Shown piece after piece: positions 7,057 through 14,339 of a stretch of DNA of 21,537 nucleotides (position 1 is the stretch's first letter; every line of letters begins with the position of its first letter). The position numbers and the translations under genes were made by a program. The notes beneath the pieces are model-generated. The model was not told where the DNA came from, searched no databases, and worked only from the letters and a program-made list of their open reading frames with translations. Source of the DNA: JALZHR01 sp036388635 (GTDB lineage: Bacteria; Acidobacteriota; Blastocatellia; Pyrinomonadales; Pyrinomonadaceae); assembly GCA_036388635.1 (NCBI GenBank), contig DASVRL010000004.1, positions 1 through 21,537 on the forward strand, written 5' to 3'.

Positions 7057-8733
7057 TTACGGTCGCGGCGATGTCGCCGGACTCGGCAGCGTCACGGGCG
7101 CGGGCGTCGGAGTCGGAGTCGCCGGCGGTTTCGGCATTTCTGCCGCTTTGAAGCGCGGCAGCATTTCATCTCGCATCGCCAGCGCGTAAACGGAGGCGGC
7201 GATGACGATTGCCGATTTTTTCACGTCGTCCTCGACGATTCGCTCGTAAGTGTCGAGATTCGTGTGCCAGGTGTGCGTGAAATATTCAATCGGGTCTTGC
7301 GCGACGCCGATGCCCGGCAGTCCGGCATTATTAAACGACGTGTGGTCTGAGCCGCCGATCGAGCGATTGGTTGTTCTAACCGCTCCGCCCACGCCGTAAT
7401 CGGCGAACGGCACGAGAATCTCGCGCAGAACCGTCGCGCCTTCGGGCGGACCGAAAACCGACATTCCTCTGACTCTGCCGGTTCCCGTATCGACGTTGAA
7501 ATAGCCGCCGAATTTTTCGTAAGCCGCCTTCGGCTCTTCAAACGAGCCGAAATGTTCCTTCACATAAGCCTGCGAGCCTAAAAGTCCCTGTTCTTCGCCC
7601 GACCAGAGCGCCACGCGAATCGTGCGGCGCGGTTTGACGCCGATGGCTTTCAAAATTCGCGCCGCTTCCATCATAATCGCGCAGCCGGCGGCATTGTCGG
7701 TCGCGCCGGTTGCGGCGTGCCACGAATCGAGATGCCCGCCGAGCATGATCACCTCGTCTTTTTTGTCGGTTCCGGCGATTTCGCCGATGACGTTGTAGCT
7801 GGTTGCGCCTTCGGGAATCGTGCGGTTGCGAATGTCGAATTCGAGCGAAACCGCCAATCCGTCCGCGACCAGGCGGGAAATGCGACCGTAATCTTCGTTG
7901 CGCAGCACAACGGTCGGGACGACTTTTGCAACGTCGTAAGTTTCATTATCAAAAGCGCGAATCTGACCGTGCTCGCGCCGCGCGTCATTGATTCTCACGG
8001 CGACGCCGCTGTCAAGCAGAAATTTATCGAGCTGTTCGGAAATCTGCCCGAATCTTAATTGACCGGGTTTCGGCGTCGGCGTCGGCGATGGCGCCGGTGT
8101 CGCGGTCGGCACCGGCGTCGGCGAAGGATTCGGGTCAAAACGTCTTTTTATAGCTTCGTCTTCGAATCGTTTCGGCACGGGAATAAACGCGACCGGAATT
8201 CGCGCCGGCGTTCCGACCAGAACCATTTTCCCTTTGATGTTTCCGCGGATGCTGTTGAAATAATTAGTCAATTCTTCCTGCGTCGGGCGTTCGGGCAGAG
8301 TCATTACAAAGGCATCGCCTTTGACCGCTCCGTTGGTGCCGGGCGTCCACGCCAGCACTTCAAACACCAGCGAGTCCTGCACGGGCGCGGTGATAAACCC
8401 GGAGGCGCGCTCGTTGACCCAGCCCGGATGACCGAAATTCCACGGCTCAAGCTGCGCCTTGTCGAATCCCCAGTCTTTCATTTGCCTGACCGCCCAATCG
8501 CCCGCCGCTTTCAGATTCGGCGAGCCGGTCAGGCGCGGTCCGTAAACGTCCGTAAAAAAGTGGAGCGTCCGCATCGCCTGCGAATTGTCCATTCCTTCCT
8601 TGCGGATTTGCGCATTGATGTCGTTGGCGGGCGCGGTTTGCGGCGTTTGCGCGAAAACCAAAACCGGAGCTTGCAGCAGAATGCAAAATAGCAATAGAAG
8701 CGTCGTCGCTTTTAATTTCATTAGATTTCTCAT
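7057..8733 (-). CDS. Secreted M28-family zinc aminopeptidase with PA-type insert
   Basis: This 558-residue protein starts with a signal peptide (about residues 1-28, ending VLVFAQ). It has the M28 two-zinc site: His334 and Asp346 (GGHLDSWHAATGATDNAAG), the Glu380-Glu381 pair (SGEEQG), Asp415 (FNVDTG) and His490 (FTHTWHTNL). The N-terminal part up to about 310 includes a PA-like domain. A Pro/Ser/Thr linker of about 25 residues interrupts it at 201-225 (PSPTPVPTATP), and the C-terminus (536-558) is a similar PT-rich tail. It would remove N-terminal residues from peptides in the periplasm or outside the cell. The first ATG is chosen because GAGGA lies just upstream on the - strand. It is a single gene, convergent with preA and divergent from the Mo operon. 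Confidence 0.9.
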   Translation of the reverse strand: MRNLMKLKATTLLLLFCILLQAPVLVFAQTPQTAPANDINAQIRKEGMDNSQAMRTLHFFTDVYGPRLTGSPNLKAAGDWAVRQMKDWGFDKAQLEPWNFGHPGWVNERASGFITAPVQDSLVFEVLAWTPGTNGAVKGDAFVMTLPERPTQEELTNYFNSIRGNIKGKMVLVGTPARIPVAFIPVPKRFEDEAIKRRFDPNPSPTPVPTATPAPSPTPTPKPGQLRFGQISEQLDKFLLDSGVAVRINDARREHGQIRAFDNETYDVAKVVPTVVLRNEDYGRISRLVADGLAVSLEFDIRNRTIPEGATSYNVIGEIAGTDKKDEVIMLGGHLDSWHAATGATDNAAGCAIMMEAARILKAIGVKPRRTIRVALWSGEEQGLLGSQAYVKEHFGSFEEPKAAYEKFGGYFNVDTGTGRVRGMSVFGPPEGATVLREILVPFADYGVGGAVRTTNRSIGGSDHTSFNNAGLPGIGVAQDPIEYFTHTWHTNLDTYERIVEDDVKKSAIVIAASVYALAMRDEMLPRFKAAEMPKPPATPTPTPAPVTLPSPATSPRP

Positions 8734-8914
8734 TTTTCCTCTGTCGGCAGAATTTTTATTTCGGAGAAGTTGTAAAAACTTTCCAGATTGTTACGTGTAT
8801 TTCAAAAAATAGTTTGTCATTTTCGGAAAAAGTATAATCTTTCAGACGCGATTTCGACGACAAAGGTTACACGAATGTTTGCGCGCGCCATCTCGCCGGT
8901 CGGAGTATCTGCGC

Positions 8915-8947
8915 CGTTTGCAGTCGCGAACTTCGCGACTGCAAACG
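8915..8947. repeat. Perfect 33-bp palindrome (16+1+16)
   Basis: The arm CGTTTGCAGTCGCGAA is followed by a single C and then its exact reverse complement, with no mismatch. The pairing stops abruptly at both ends. As RNA it would form a stem of about 14-15 pairs with a tiny loop. As DNA it would be a large symmetrical protein site. There is no T-run after it, so it is not a typical Rho-independent terminator. Confidence 0.85.
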
Positions 8948-9016
8948 CGATGTCAAAAATTAGCTGTTTGTGGATAGATTTAGTGCGGATTTAGGCACAG
9001 CCGAAAGCCCGGCAAT

Positions 9017-9091
9017 CGGCGAGCGGTAAACGATAAACGGAAAGTAAAAGAAACGAACTTACCGCTTACCGTTATCATATACCGCTCGCCG
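9017..9091. repeat. Imperfect inverted repeat upstream of the Mo operon
   Basis: The outer 12 bases CGGCGAGCGGTA (9017-9028) pair perfectly with 9080-9091. The inner parts (GATAAACGG on the left, CCGTTATC on the right) continue the pairing with mismatches and gaps. The left arm is purine-rich. It belongs to the same style of intergenic palindrome as those at 6980, 16479, 18379 and 19788. Confidence 0.7.
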
Positions 9092-9119
9092 GCGTTTGCG
9101 CCCTGAAAACAAAAATTAA

Positions 9120-9149
9120 ATGACAGGAAAATTTAGCGCGTGATAAAAT
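9120..9149 (+). promoter_or_regulatory. Candidate promoter of the Mo hydroxylase operon
   Basis: ATGACA (9120-9125) and TAAAAT (9144-9149) each match five of six positions of the housekeeping sigma consensus, with an 18-base spacer. They lie about 120 bases before the paoA-like start. This is pattern matching only. Confidence 0.3.
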
Positions 9150-9266
9150 ATTATTAGTTCTCCAGATACGACTTGACGCTTTCCGTTTGAACGATTCACG
9201 AGCGGAAATTTTTAGAAAAGCTGTGACTTTTCCATTTTCGGATTATTCCGGCGCTTGGGTAATTCT

Positions 9267-10049
9267 ATGAAAAAACAAGAAAAAGATTTTGAAATAGGCG
9301 AGCAGAACGCCGATTTATCGGAACTCGGCGCGGCGCGGCGCAAATTTTTAGGACAGGTTTCGACGACGACCGCCGCCCTGCTCGCCGCTAATTTAATCAG
9401 CGAGCAGCAGGCGCTGGCGTTTGACGAAGCTTTGACCGATTCGATTATCGAAGCCGCCGTATCGGACGAAAACGCGCTGACCGTCAAACTGAATATCAAC
9501 GGCACGGCTCAGACTTTAACGCTCGATTCGCGTGTGACTCTGCTCGACGCTCTGCGCGAAAGGCTCAATCTGACCGGCTCGAAAAAAGGCTGCGACCACG
9601 GGCAATGCGGCGCTTGCACGGTGATTGTCGACGGTCGGCGCGTTTTGTCGTGCCTGACGCTGGCGGCGATGTGCGAGGGCAAGGAAATTATGACGATTGA
9701 AGGCTTGGCAAAAGGCGAGGCGCTGCATCCGATGCAGGCGGCGTTTATCAAGCACGACGGTTTCCAGTGCGGCTATTGCACGCCCGGACAAATCTGCTCG
9801 GCGGTCGCGCTGATGCAGGAAGCGAAAAACGGCGAAGCCAGTTACGTCACCGCCAATCTGCGCACGAAAGCCGCGAATCTGAAACTGAGCGACGAGGAAA
9901 TCCGCGAGCGAATGTCGGGAAATATCTGTCGCTGCGGCGCGTATCCGAACATCGTCACGGCTATAAAAGAAGTTCACGGCGGCAAGGCGATCAGCGCCGA
10001 AGCCTGGAATTTCAGCGGCGCAAAGGAGAAAGAAGATGAGACCGTTTAA
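9267..10049 (+). CDS. paoA: Tat-exported 2x[2Fe-2S] subunit of a molybdenum hydroxylase (PaoA/YagT type)
   Basis: This 260-residue protein has a twin-arginine signal (ARRKFLGQVSTTTAALLAAN, Arg24-Arg25) preceded by a long polar N-region. A plant-type ferredoxin domain carries Cys109, 114, 117, 129 (GCDHGQCGACTV). The helical second-cluster domain carries Cys168, 171, 221, 223 (CGYCTPGQ, ICRCGAYPNI). It transfers electrons from the Mo centre to FAD. In E. coli PaoABC the Tat signal of PaoA carries the whole folded complex to the periplasm, and the partner genes here likewise have no export signals. A TTG at 9255 is possible, but the ATG at 9267 is preferred. It overlaps the next gene by 14 bases. 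Confidence 0.92.
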   Translation: MKKQEKDFEIGEQNADLSELGAARRKFLGQVSTTTAALLAANLISEQQALAFDEALTDSIIEAAVSDENALTVKLNINGTAQTLTLDSRVTLLDALRERLNLTGSKKGCDHGQCGACTVIVDGRRVLSCLTLAAMCEGKEIMTIEGLAKGEALHPMQAAFIKHDGFQCGYCTPGQICSAVALMQEAKNGEASYVTANLRTKAANLKLSDEEIRERMSGNICRCGAYPNIVTAIKEVHGGKAISAEAWNFSGAKEKEDETV

Positions 10050-11028
10050 ATTTTCAAAAGCGACAGACGCGGGAAATGCCGTCCAGACGGTTTCGGCAAA
10101 CAATCAGGCGAAATTTATCGCCGGCGGCACTAATATTCTGGATTTGATGAAAGAAGGCGTGGAAAACCCTTCGGAGCTGGTCGACGTTTCGCGGCTCGCT
10201 CTGACGCAGATTCGCGCCAGCGGCAGCAGCATTTCCGTCGGCGCGCTGGCGAAAAATACCGACACGGCGAATCATCCGTTGATTCGACAGAATTATCCGC
10301 TTTTGACGCAGGCAATCCTGGCGGGCGCCTCCCAGCAGATTCGCAATATGGCGACCAACGGCGGAAACCTGATGCAGCGAACGCGCTGCGCCTACTTTTA
10401 CGACGTCGCGATGCCGTGCAACAAACGCGAGCCGGGAACGGGCTGCGGCGCGCTCGAAGGCATCAACCGGATGCACGCGATTTTCGGCTGGTCGGACAAA
10501 TGCGTTGCGGTCTATCCTTCGGATATGTCGGTCGCGCTCGCCGCGCTGGACGCCGTCGTCAAAGTGCGCGGCGCCGACGGCAAGGAGCGCTCGATTCCGT
10601 TTGCCGATTTTCATCGTCTGCCCGGCGAAAATCCCGAAAAAGATAACAATTTGCAGCACGGCGAATTGATTACCGCCATCGAGCTGCCGAAATCGAGCTT
10701 TGCCGCGAAATCTTATTATCTGAAAGTCCGCGACCGTGCCAGTTACGCCTTCGCGCTCGTTTCGGTCGCCGCCGCGCTTGAAGTAACCGGCAACAAAATC
10801 AAGCAGGCGCGCATAGCGCTCGGCGGCGTGGCGCACAAACCCTGGCGCGCGACGGAAGCGGAAAAGTTTTTAGCGGGCAAAACGGCGACCGAAGAAAATT
10901 TCCGGCTCGCCGCCGAAGCCGAAATGCGCAATGCAAAACCGCTCGAACACAACAAATTTAAAATCGAGATGGGCAGGCGCGCGATTGTCCGCGCTCTGAA
11001 ACGCGCGATGAACGGCGACAAGGTTTAA
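10036..11028 (+). CDS. paoB: FAD-binding subunit with [4Fe-4S] insertion (PaoB/YagS type)
   Basis: This 330-residue protein is the medium, FAD-binding subunit of a xanthine-oxidase-family enzyme. FIAGGTNILDLMKEG (27-41) and GASQQIRNMATNGGNL (97-112) are the FAD-binding segments. A cysteine-rich loop follows with Cys118, 128, 137 and 156 (RCAYFYDVAMPCN, GCGAL, KCVAVYPSD), the extra [4Fe-4S] site known in PaoB and 4-hydroxybenzoyl-CoA reductase but absent from ordinary CoxM-type subunits. An ideal AAGGAG site precedes the ATG, which lies within the end of paoA. It would re-oxidise the iron-sulphur subunit by passing electrons to an external acceptor. Confidence 0.92.
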   Translation: MRPFKFSKATDAGNAVQTVSANNQAKFIAGGTNILDLMKEGVENPSELVDVSRLALTQIRASGSSISVGALAKNTDTANHPLIRQNYPLLTQAILAGASQQIRNMATNGGNLMQRTRCAYFYDVAMPCNKREPGTGCGALEGINRMHAIFGWSDKCVAVYPSDMSVALAALDAVVKVRGADGKERSIPFADFHRLPGENPEKDNNLQHGELITAIELPKSSFAAKSYYLKVRDRASYAFALVSVAAALEVTGNKIKQARIALGGVAHKPWRATEAEKFLAGKTATEENFRLAAEAEMRNAKPLEHNKFKIEMGRRAIVRALKRAMNGDKV

Positions 11029-11044
11029 AGGTTATTTGAAGTAA

Positions 11045-11605
11045 ATGAACAGGGAAATCTGGTGGTCATCCTGTGAAGAGCCGGGACTTGAGCATCTGAA
11101 TTTAAAGCGCGGCGGCGAAAACATCGTTGCCGAAAGCGTTATTTTACGTGTTCAGGACGGCAACCCTTTCCGGCTTTCCTATCGGATTGGCATCGATTCC
11201 GGGTGGCGCGTGCGCGAAGTTGAAGTCGGCTTGCAAAGCGGCTCGGAGCGGCAAATCAAACTCCGATCGGACGTCGGCGGCGGAAACGCTTTGCCGGAAT
11301 TTGCGGGTTGTTTCGAAATCGATATTTCGGCGACGCCGTTTACAAATACTCTGCCGATAAAACGCTTAGCGCCGGAGAGCGGCGAATCGGTTGATATTTC
11401 GGTGGTTTATTTTTTAGTTCCCGAAATGATTATCAAGCGTTCCGAGCAGCGTTATAGTCGTCTGGAAAAAGATTCATATAGATTTGAAGAAAAAGGTTTG
11501 TTTGACGGTTTTTCCGCCGACTTAACGTTTGACGAAGACGGTCTGGTCATCGATTATCCGAATTTATTTCGGCGGGTTGGAATTGAAACAAGAGGTTTGG
11601 AATGA
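11045..11605 (+). CDS. DUF1089 putative glycolipid-binding family protein
   Basis: The 186-residue product matches the Pfam family called putative glycolipid-binding (DUF1089, PF06475). It has a conserved opening around WWSSCEEPGLEHL, a middle RLAPESGESVDI..VYF and the signature ending RYSRLEKDSYRFEE..GFSADLTFDEDGLVIDYPNLFRRV. The fold is a beta-rich half-barrel; the biochemical role is not established. There is no signal peptide. It starts 17 bases after paoB, and its stop overlaps the start of the first large subunit in an ATGA join, so it is firmly inside the operon. Why a Mo hydroxylase operon should contain it is unclear. Confidence 0.8.
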   Translation: MNREIWWSSCEEPGLEHLNLKRGGENIVAESVILRVQDGNPFRLSYRIGIDSGWRVREVEVGLQSGSERQIKLRSDVGGGNALPEFAGCFEIDISATPFTNTLPIKRLAPESGESVDISVVYFLVPEMIIKRSEQRYSRLEKDSYRFEEKGLFDGFSADLTFDEDGLVIDYPNLFRRVGIETRGLE

Positions 11606-13731
11606 GCGAGCGAAAAAAATTTGTAGGCGATTCAATCAGCCGCATCGACGGGATTTTAAAAGTGACCGGCGCGGCGCAATACGCGACCGATTACGCGATA
11701 AAAAATCCGGCGCACGCTTTTATCTTCAAAAGCACGATAGCGGCTGGAAAAATTCTGGAAATCGACACGAGCGAGGCTGAAAAATCCGCGGGAGTTCTAG
11801 CCGTCGTCACGCACAAAAACGCGCCGAAGCTGAATCCGCAAAGCCCGATTCGCGGCGGCGGAATGCTGCAAACCGACAAAGTCGAATTTCACGGTCAGCA
11901 CATCGGCGTCATCGTCGCCGAAACTTTTGAACAGGCGCGTTTTGCCGCGCGTTTAATCAAAGTCCGGTACGAAAAGACGGAAGCGAAAGTCGATTTCGTC
12001 AAGCTCGAAAAACAAGCCGTCAAGCCGAAAGATAAGGAACGCGACGACGTGGCGCGCGGCGACGCGGAAAAGGCTTTTGCGGCGGCAGAACATAAAATCG
12101 ACGCGGTTTACGAAACGCCGATCGAGCATCATCAGCCGATGGAGCCGCACGCGACGATTGCCGTCTGGGAAAGCGCCGATAAACTGACGCTTTATAACGG
12201 CTCGCAAATCGTCAACGGCGCGCAAAACGCGGCGGCGCAAACGCTGAATCTGAAACCGGAAAACGTTCGCATCATCACGCCGCACATCGGCGGCGGTTTC
12301 GGCTCGAAAGGCGGAATGTGGGGCAATCTGATTCTCGCCGCCATCGCCGCGAAAGCCGTCAATCGTCCGGTCAAACTTGCGCTGTCGCGCCAGCAGATGT
12401 TCAATTCCGTCGGCTTGCGGCAGAGAAATCGCCAGCATCTGCGCCTGGCGGCGACGAAAGACGGAAAACTGACCGCGCTCGCGCATCAAACGACGACGCA
12501 TTGCGCGATAAACGCGGAGTTTGTCGAGCCGTGCGGCGATTGCTCGAAGCTGATGTACGACGTGCCGAATTCGCTGATTTCCTATCGCGTCGTGCCGATG
12601 AACGTCATTAATCCGACTTTTACGCGCGGACCGGGAAAAGCGACCGGCAGCTTCGCGCTCGAATCGGCGATTGACGAGCTGGCGTACGAATTAAAAATCG
12701 ACCCGGTCGAGTTTCGCCTCAAAAACGAACCGGCGAAAGACCCTTCCAACGGAAAACCGTGGTCGTCGCGCAAAGTGGTCGAATGTTTGCAAAAAGGCGC
12801 GGAAATTTTCGGCTGGTCGAAACGTAAAATGGAGCCGCGTTCGGTGCGCGAAGGCGATGATTTAATCGGTTACGGCGTCGCCTGCGGAACTTATCCGGCA
12901 CGCCAGCGCGACACTTCCGCGATTGTCAAACTGACGCGCAGAGGAAGCGACGTAAACGCCGGTTTAGAACTCGCCGCCAGCGATTTGGGAACGGGAACGC
13001 ACACGATTCTGGCGCAAACCGCCGCCGATGCGCTCGGTCTGCCGCTCGAAAAAATCGGCGTGAAAATCGGTGATTCGACTTTGCCGCCCGCTGCCGGTTC
13101 GGTCGGTTCGGTCGGCGCGGCGAGCTTTGCCAACGCCGTCAACGACGCCTGCGTTCAGGCGGTTAACGAATTGCAGTCGAAAACGAATCGCCAATGGTTC
13201 GCCGCGCCGACCGTCGCGCAATTGATGGAAGCCGCAAATTTAAACGAGTTTCAGGCGCGAGTTGACGCCAAACCGCCCGCCGACGCCAATAATTATTCGG
13301 CGCACAGCTTTAACGCGAATTTCTGCGAAGTCCGCGTCAATGCCGAAACGGGAATGGTCAGAATTCCGCGTTTTGTAGCCGTAACGGGCGCGGGACGAAT
13401 TCTGAATCTGAAAACCTCGCGCTCGCAAATCATCGGCGGCGTCATTTGGGGCATCGGGATGGCGCTGCACGAAGAATCCGTTCTCGACCCGCGTTGGGGC
13501 AATTTCGTCACGCGCTCGTTTGCCGATTATCATGTTCCGGCGAATCTAGACATCGGCGAAATCGAGACGGTTTTTGTCGAGGAAGAAGACAAAATCGTGA
13601 ATAAGCTCGGCGTCAAAGGCATCGGCGAGGTCGGCATCGTCGGCGTCGCGGCGGCGGTCGCCAACGCGATTTTTAACGCGACCGGCAAGCGCGTCCGCGA
13701 ATTGCCGATTACGCCCGACAAATTGCTTTAG
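11602..13731 (+). CDS. paoC: Molybdenum-binding large subunit 1 (PaoC/xanthine-oxidase family)
   Basis: This 709-residue protein is the catalytic Mo subunit. RIDGILKVTGAAQYATD opens the first domain, followed by PIEHHQPMEPHATIAVWE (about 173-190) and the Mo-cofactor glycine motif GGGFGSKGG (about 230). The second domain contains TRGPGKATGSFALE, where most relatives have an MRAPG-type motif, and GIGEVG with the catalytic Glu676 that activates water at Mo. There is no export signal; co-export through the PaoA-like subunit is expected. The substrate, probably an aldehyde or N-heterocycle, cannot be told from sequence. It has the same length as the second large subunit downstream, and the catalytic Glu is at the same residue number. 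Confidence 0.9.
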   Translation: MSERKKFVGDSISRIDGILKVTGAAQYATDYAIKNPAHAFIFKSTIAAGKILEIDTSEAEKSAGVLAVVTHKNAPKLNPQSPIRGGGMLQTDKVEFHGQHIGVIVAETFEQARFAARLIKVRYEKTEAKVDFVKLEKQAVKPKDKERDDVARGDAEKAFAAAEHKIDAVYETPIEHHQPMEPHATIAVWESADKLTLYNGSQIVNGAQNAAAQTLNLKPENVRIITPHIGGGFGSKGGMWGNLILAAIAAKAVNRPVKLALSRQQMFNSVGLRQRNRQHLRLAATKDGKLTALAHQTTTHCAINAEFVEPCGDCSKLMYDVPNSLISYRVVPMNVINPTFTRGPGKATGSFALESAIDELAYELKIDPVEFRLKNEPAKDPSNGKPWSSRKVVECLQKGAEIFGWSKRKMEPRSVREGDDLIGYGVACGTYPARQRDTSAIVKLTRRGSDVNAGLELAASDLGTGTHTILAQTAADALGLPLEKIGVKIGDSTLPPAAGSVGSVGAASFANAVNDACVQAVNELQSKTNRQWFAAPTVAQLMEAANLNEFQARVDAKPPADANNYSAHSFNANFCEVRVNAETGMVRIPRFVAVTGAGRILNLKTSRSQIIGGVIWGIGMALHEESVLDPRWGNFVTRSFADYHVPANLDIGEIETVFVEEEDKIVNKLGVKGIGEVGIVGVAAAVANAIFNATGKRVRELPITPDKLL

Positions 13732-13761
13732 ACGAAATAATTTACACGGAGTTTTAAAAAA

Positions 13762-14274
13762 ATGATTGGACGCACACAACTTTCGGTCGTCGAACACGAC
13801 GAAGAATTGCAGGCGCAGACGGCGCAGGAAAAAATCGCCGACGAATTGGAGATTCGCCGCGTCATCGACGAAATCGACAACGCCTGCGACGCGAAGGACT
13901 GGGAGAAATGCCGCACGTTTTTCGCCGCCGAAGTCGAGGCAGATTTCACCAGTTTGGCGGGCGGCGAGCCTTCGCGCGTGAAAGCCGACGATTTAATCGG
14001 CGCGTGGAAGACGAATCTTTTCGCCGAAAAGAAAAGCTTTCATATGCGCTCCAATCACCGCATCGAGATTGAGGGCAGCCGCGCCGAAGTTTACTCCAAA
14101 GGCTACGCTTTCAATCTGCTCGAAAGCGGCGAGGTTTCGGGCTTTTGGGAAGTCTGGGGCGAATATAGCCACACGCTCGAACGAACTGAAAACGGCTGGA
14201 AAGTTTCGGGAATGACTCTGAACGTCACCTGCAAACGCGGCGACGACCGCGTGCGCGAATTTCAGAAGCAGTAG
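13762..14274 (+). CDS. NTF2/SnoaL-like domain protein
   Basis: The 170-residue product has the pattern of SnoaL-like proteins: a helical start (EIRRVIDEIDNACDAKDWEKC), then FFAAEVEADFTSL, a SFHMRSNHRIEIEG strand, and a closing beta-sheet with WEVWGEYSHTLERTENGWKVSGM. Such cone-shaped folds serve as ligand pockets, isomerases, cyclases or simple binding proteins, and the exact role cannot be read here. It sits between the two large-subunit genes (30 and 65 bases away) with a CGGAG site before its ATG. It may act on a substrate or product of the hydroxylase. Confidence 0.75.
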   Translation: MIGRTQLSVVEHDEELQAQTAQEKIADELEIRRVIDEIDNACDAKDWEKCRTFFAAEVEADFTSLAGGEPSRVKADDLIGAWKTNLFAEKKSFHMRSNHRIEIEGSRAEVYSKGYAFNLLESGEVSGFWEVWGEYSHTLERTENGWKVSGMTLNVTCKRGDDRVREFQKQ

Positions 14275-14339
14275 AAATAATTCCGATAAATAAACGATAA
14301 AAGGGCGGTTTCGGGAAACTAATCTGAAGGAAATTGACG

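Larger units (their letters stand above)
8734..9266. other. 533-base intergenic region between divergent genes
   Basis: No convincing gene lies here. The part next to the peptidase is AT-rich and has a TATAAT (8833-8838) whose nearest TTGTCA is only 13 bases upstream. A GC-rich block at about 8845-8950 is free of stops on both strands but has no usable start context or recognisable product; it contains the perfect palindrome at 8915-8947. A second long hairpin lies at 9017-9091. A better promoter candidate for the Mo operon follows at 9120-9149. The region is long enough for a structured leader or a small RNA, but neither is proven. Confidence 0.7.

Noticed and set aside
8814..8838. TTGTCA/TATAAT as a standard promoter
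   Set aside because: The spacer is 13 bases, too short for a normal housekeeping promoter; only the -10 match is notable.
8788..8994. Short open frame on the + strand across the palindrome, and a stop-free stretch on the other strand
   Set aside because: No ribosome site and no known family; the palindrome makes both strands read alike (FAVANFATAN and FAVAKFATAN). Treated as non-coding structure.
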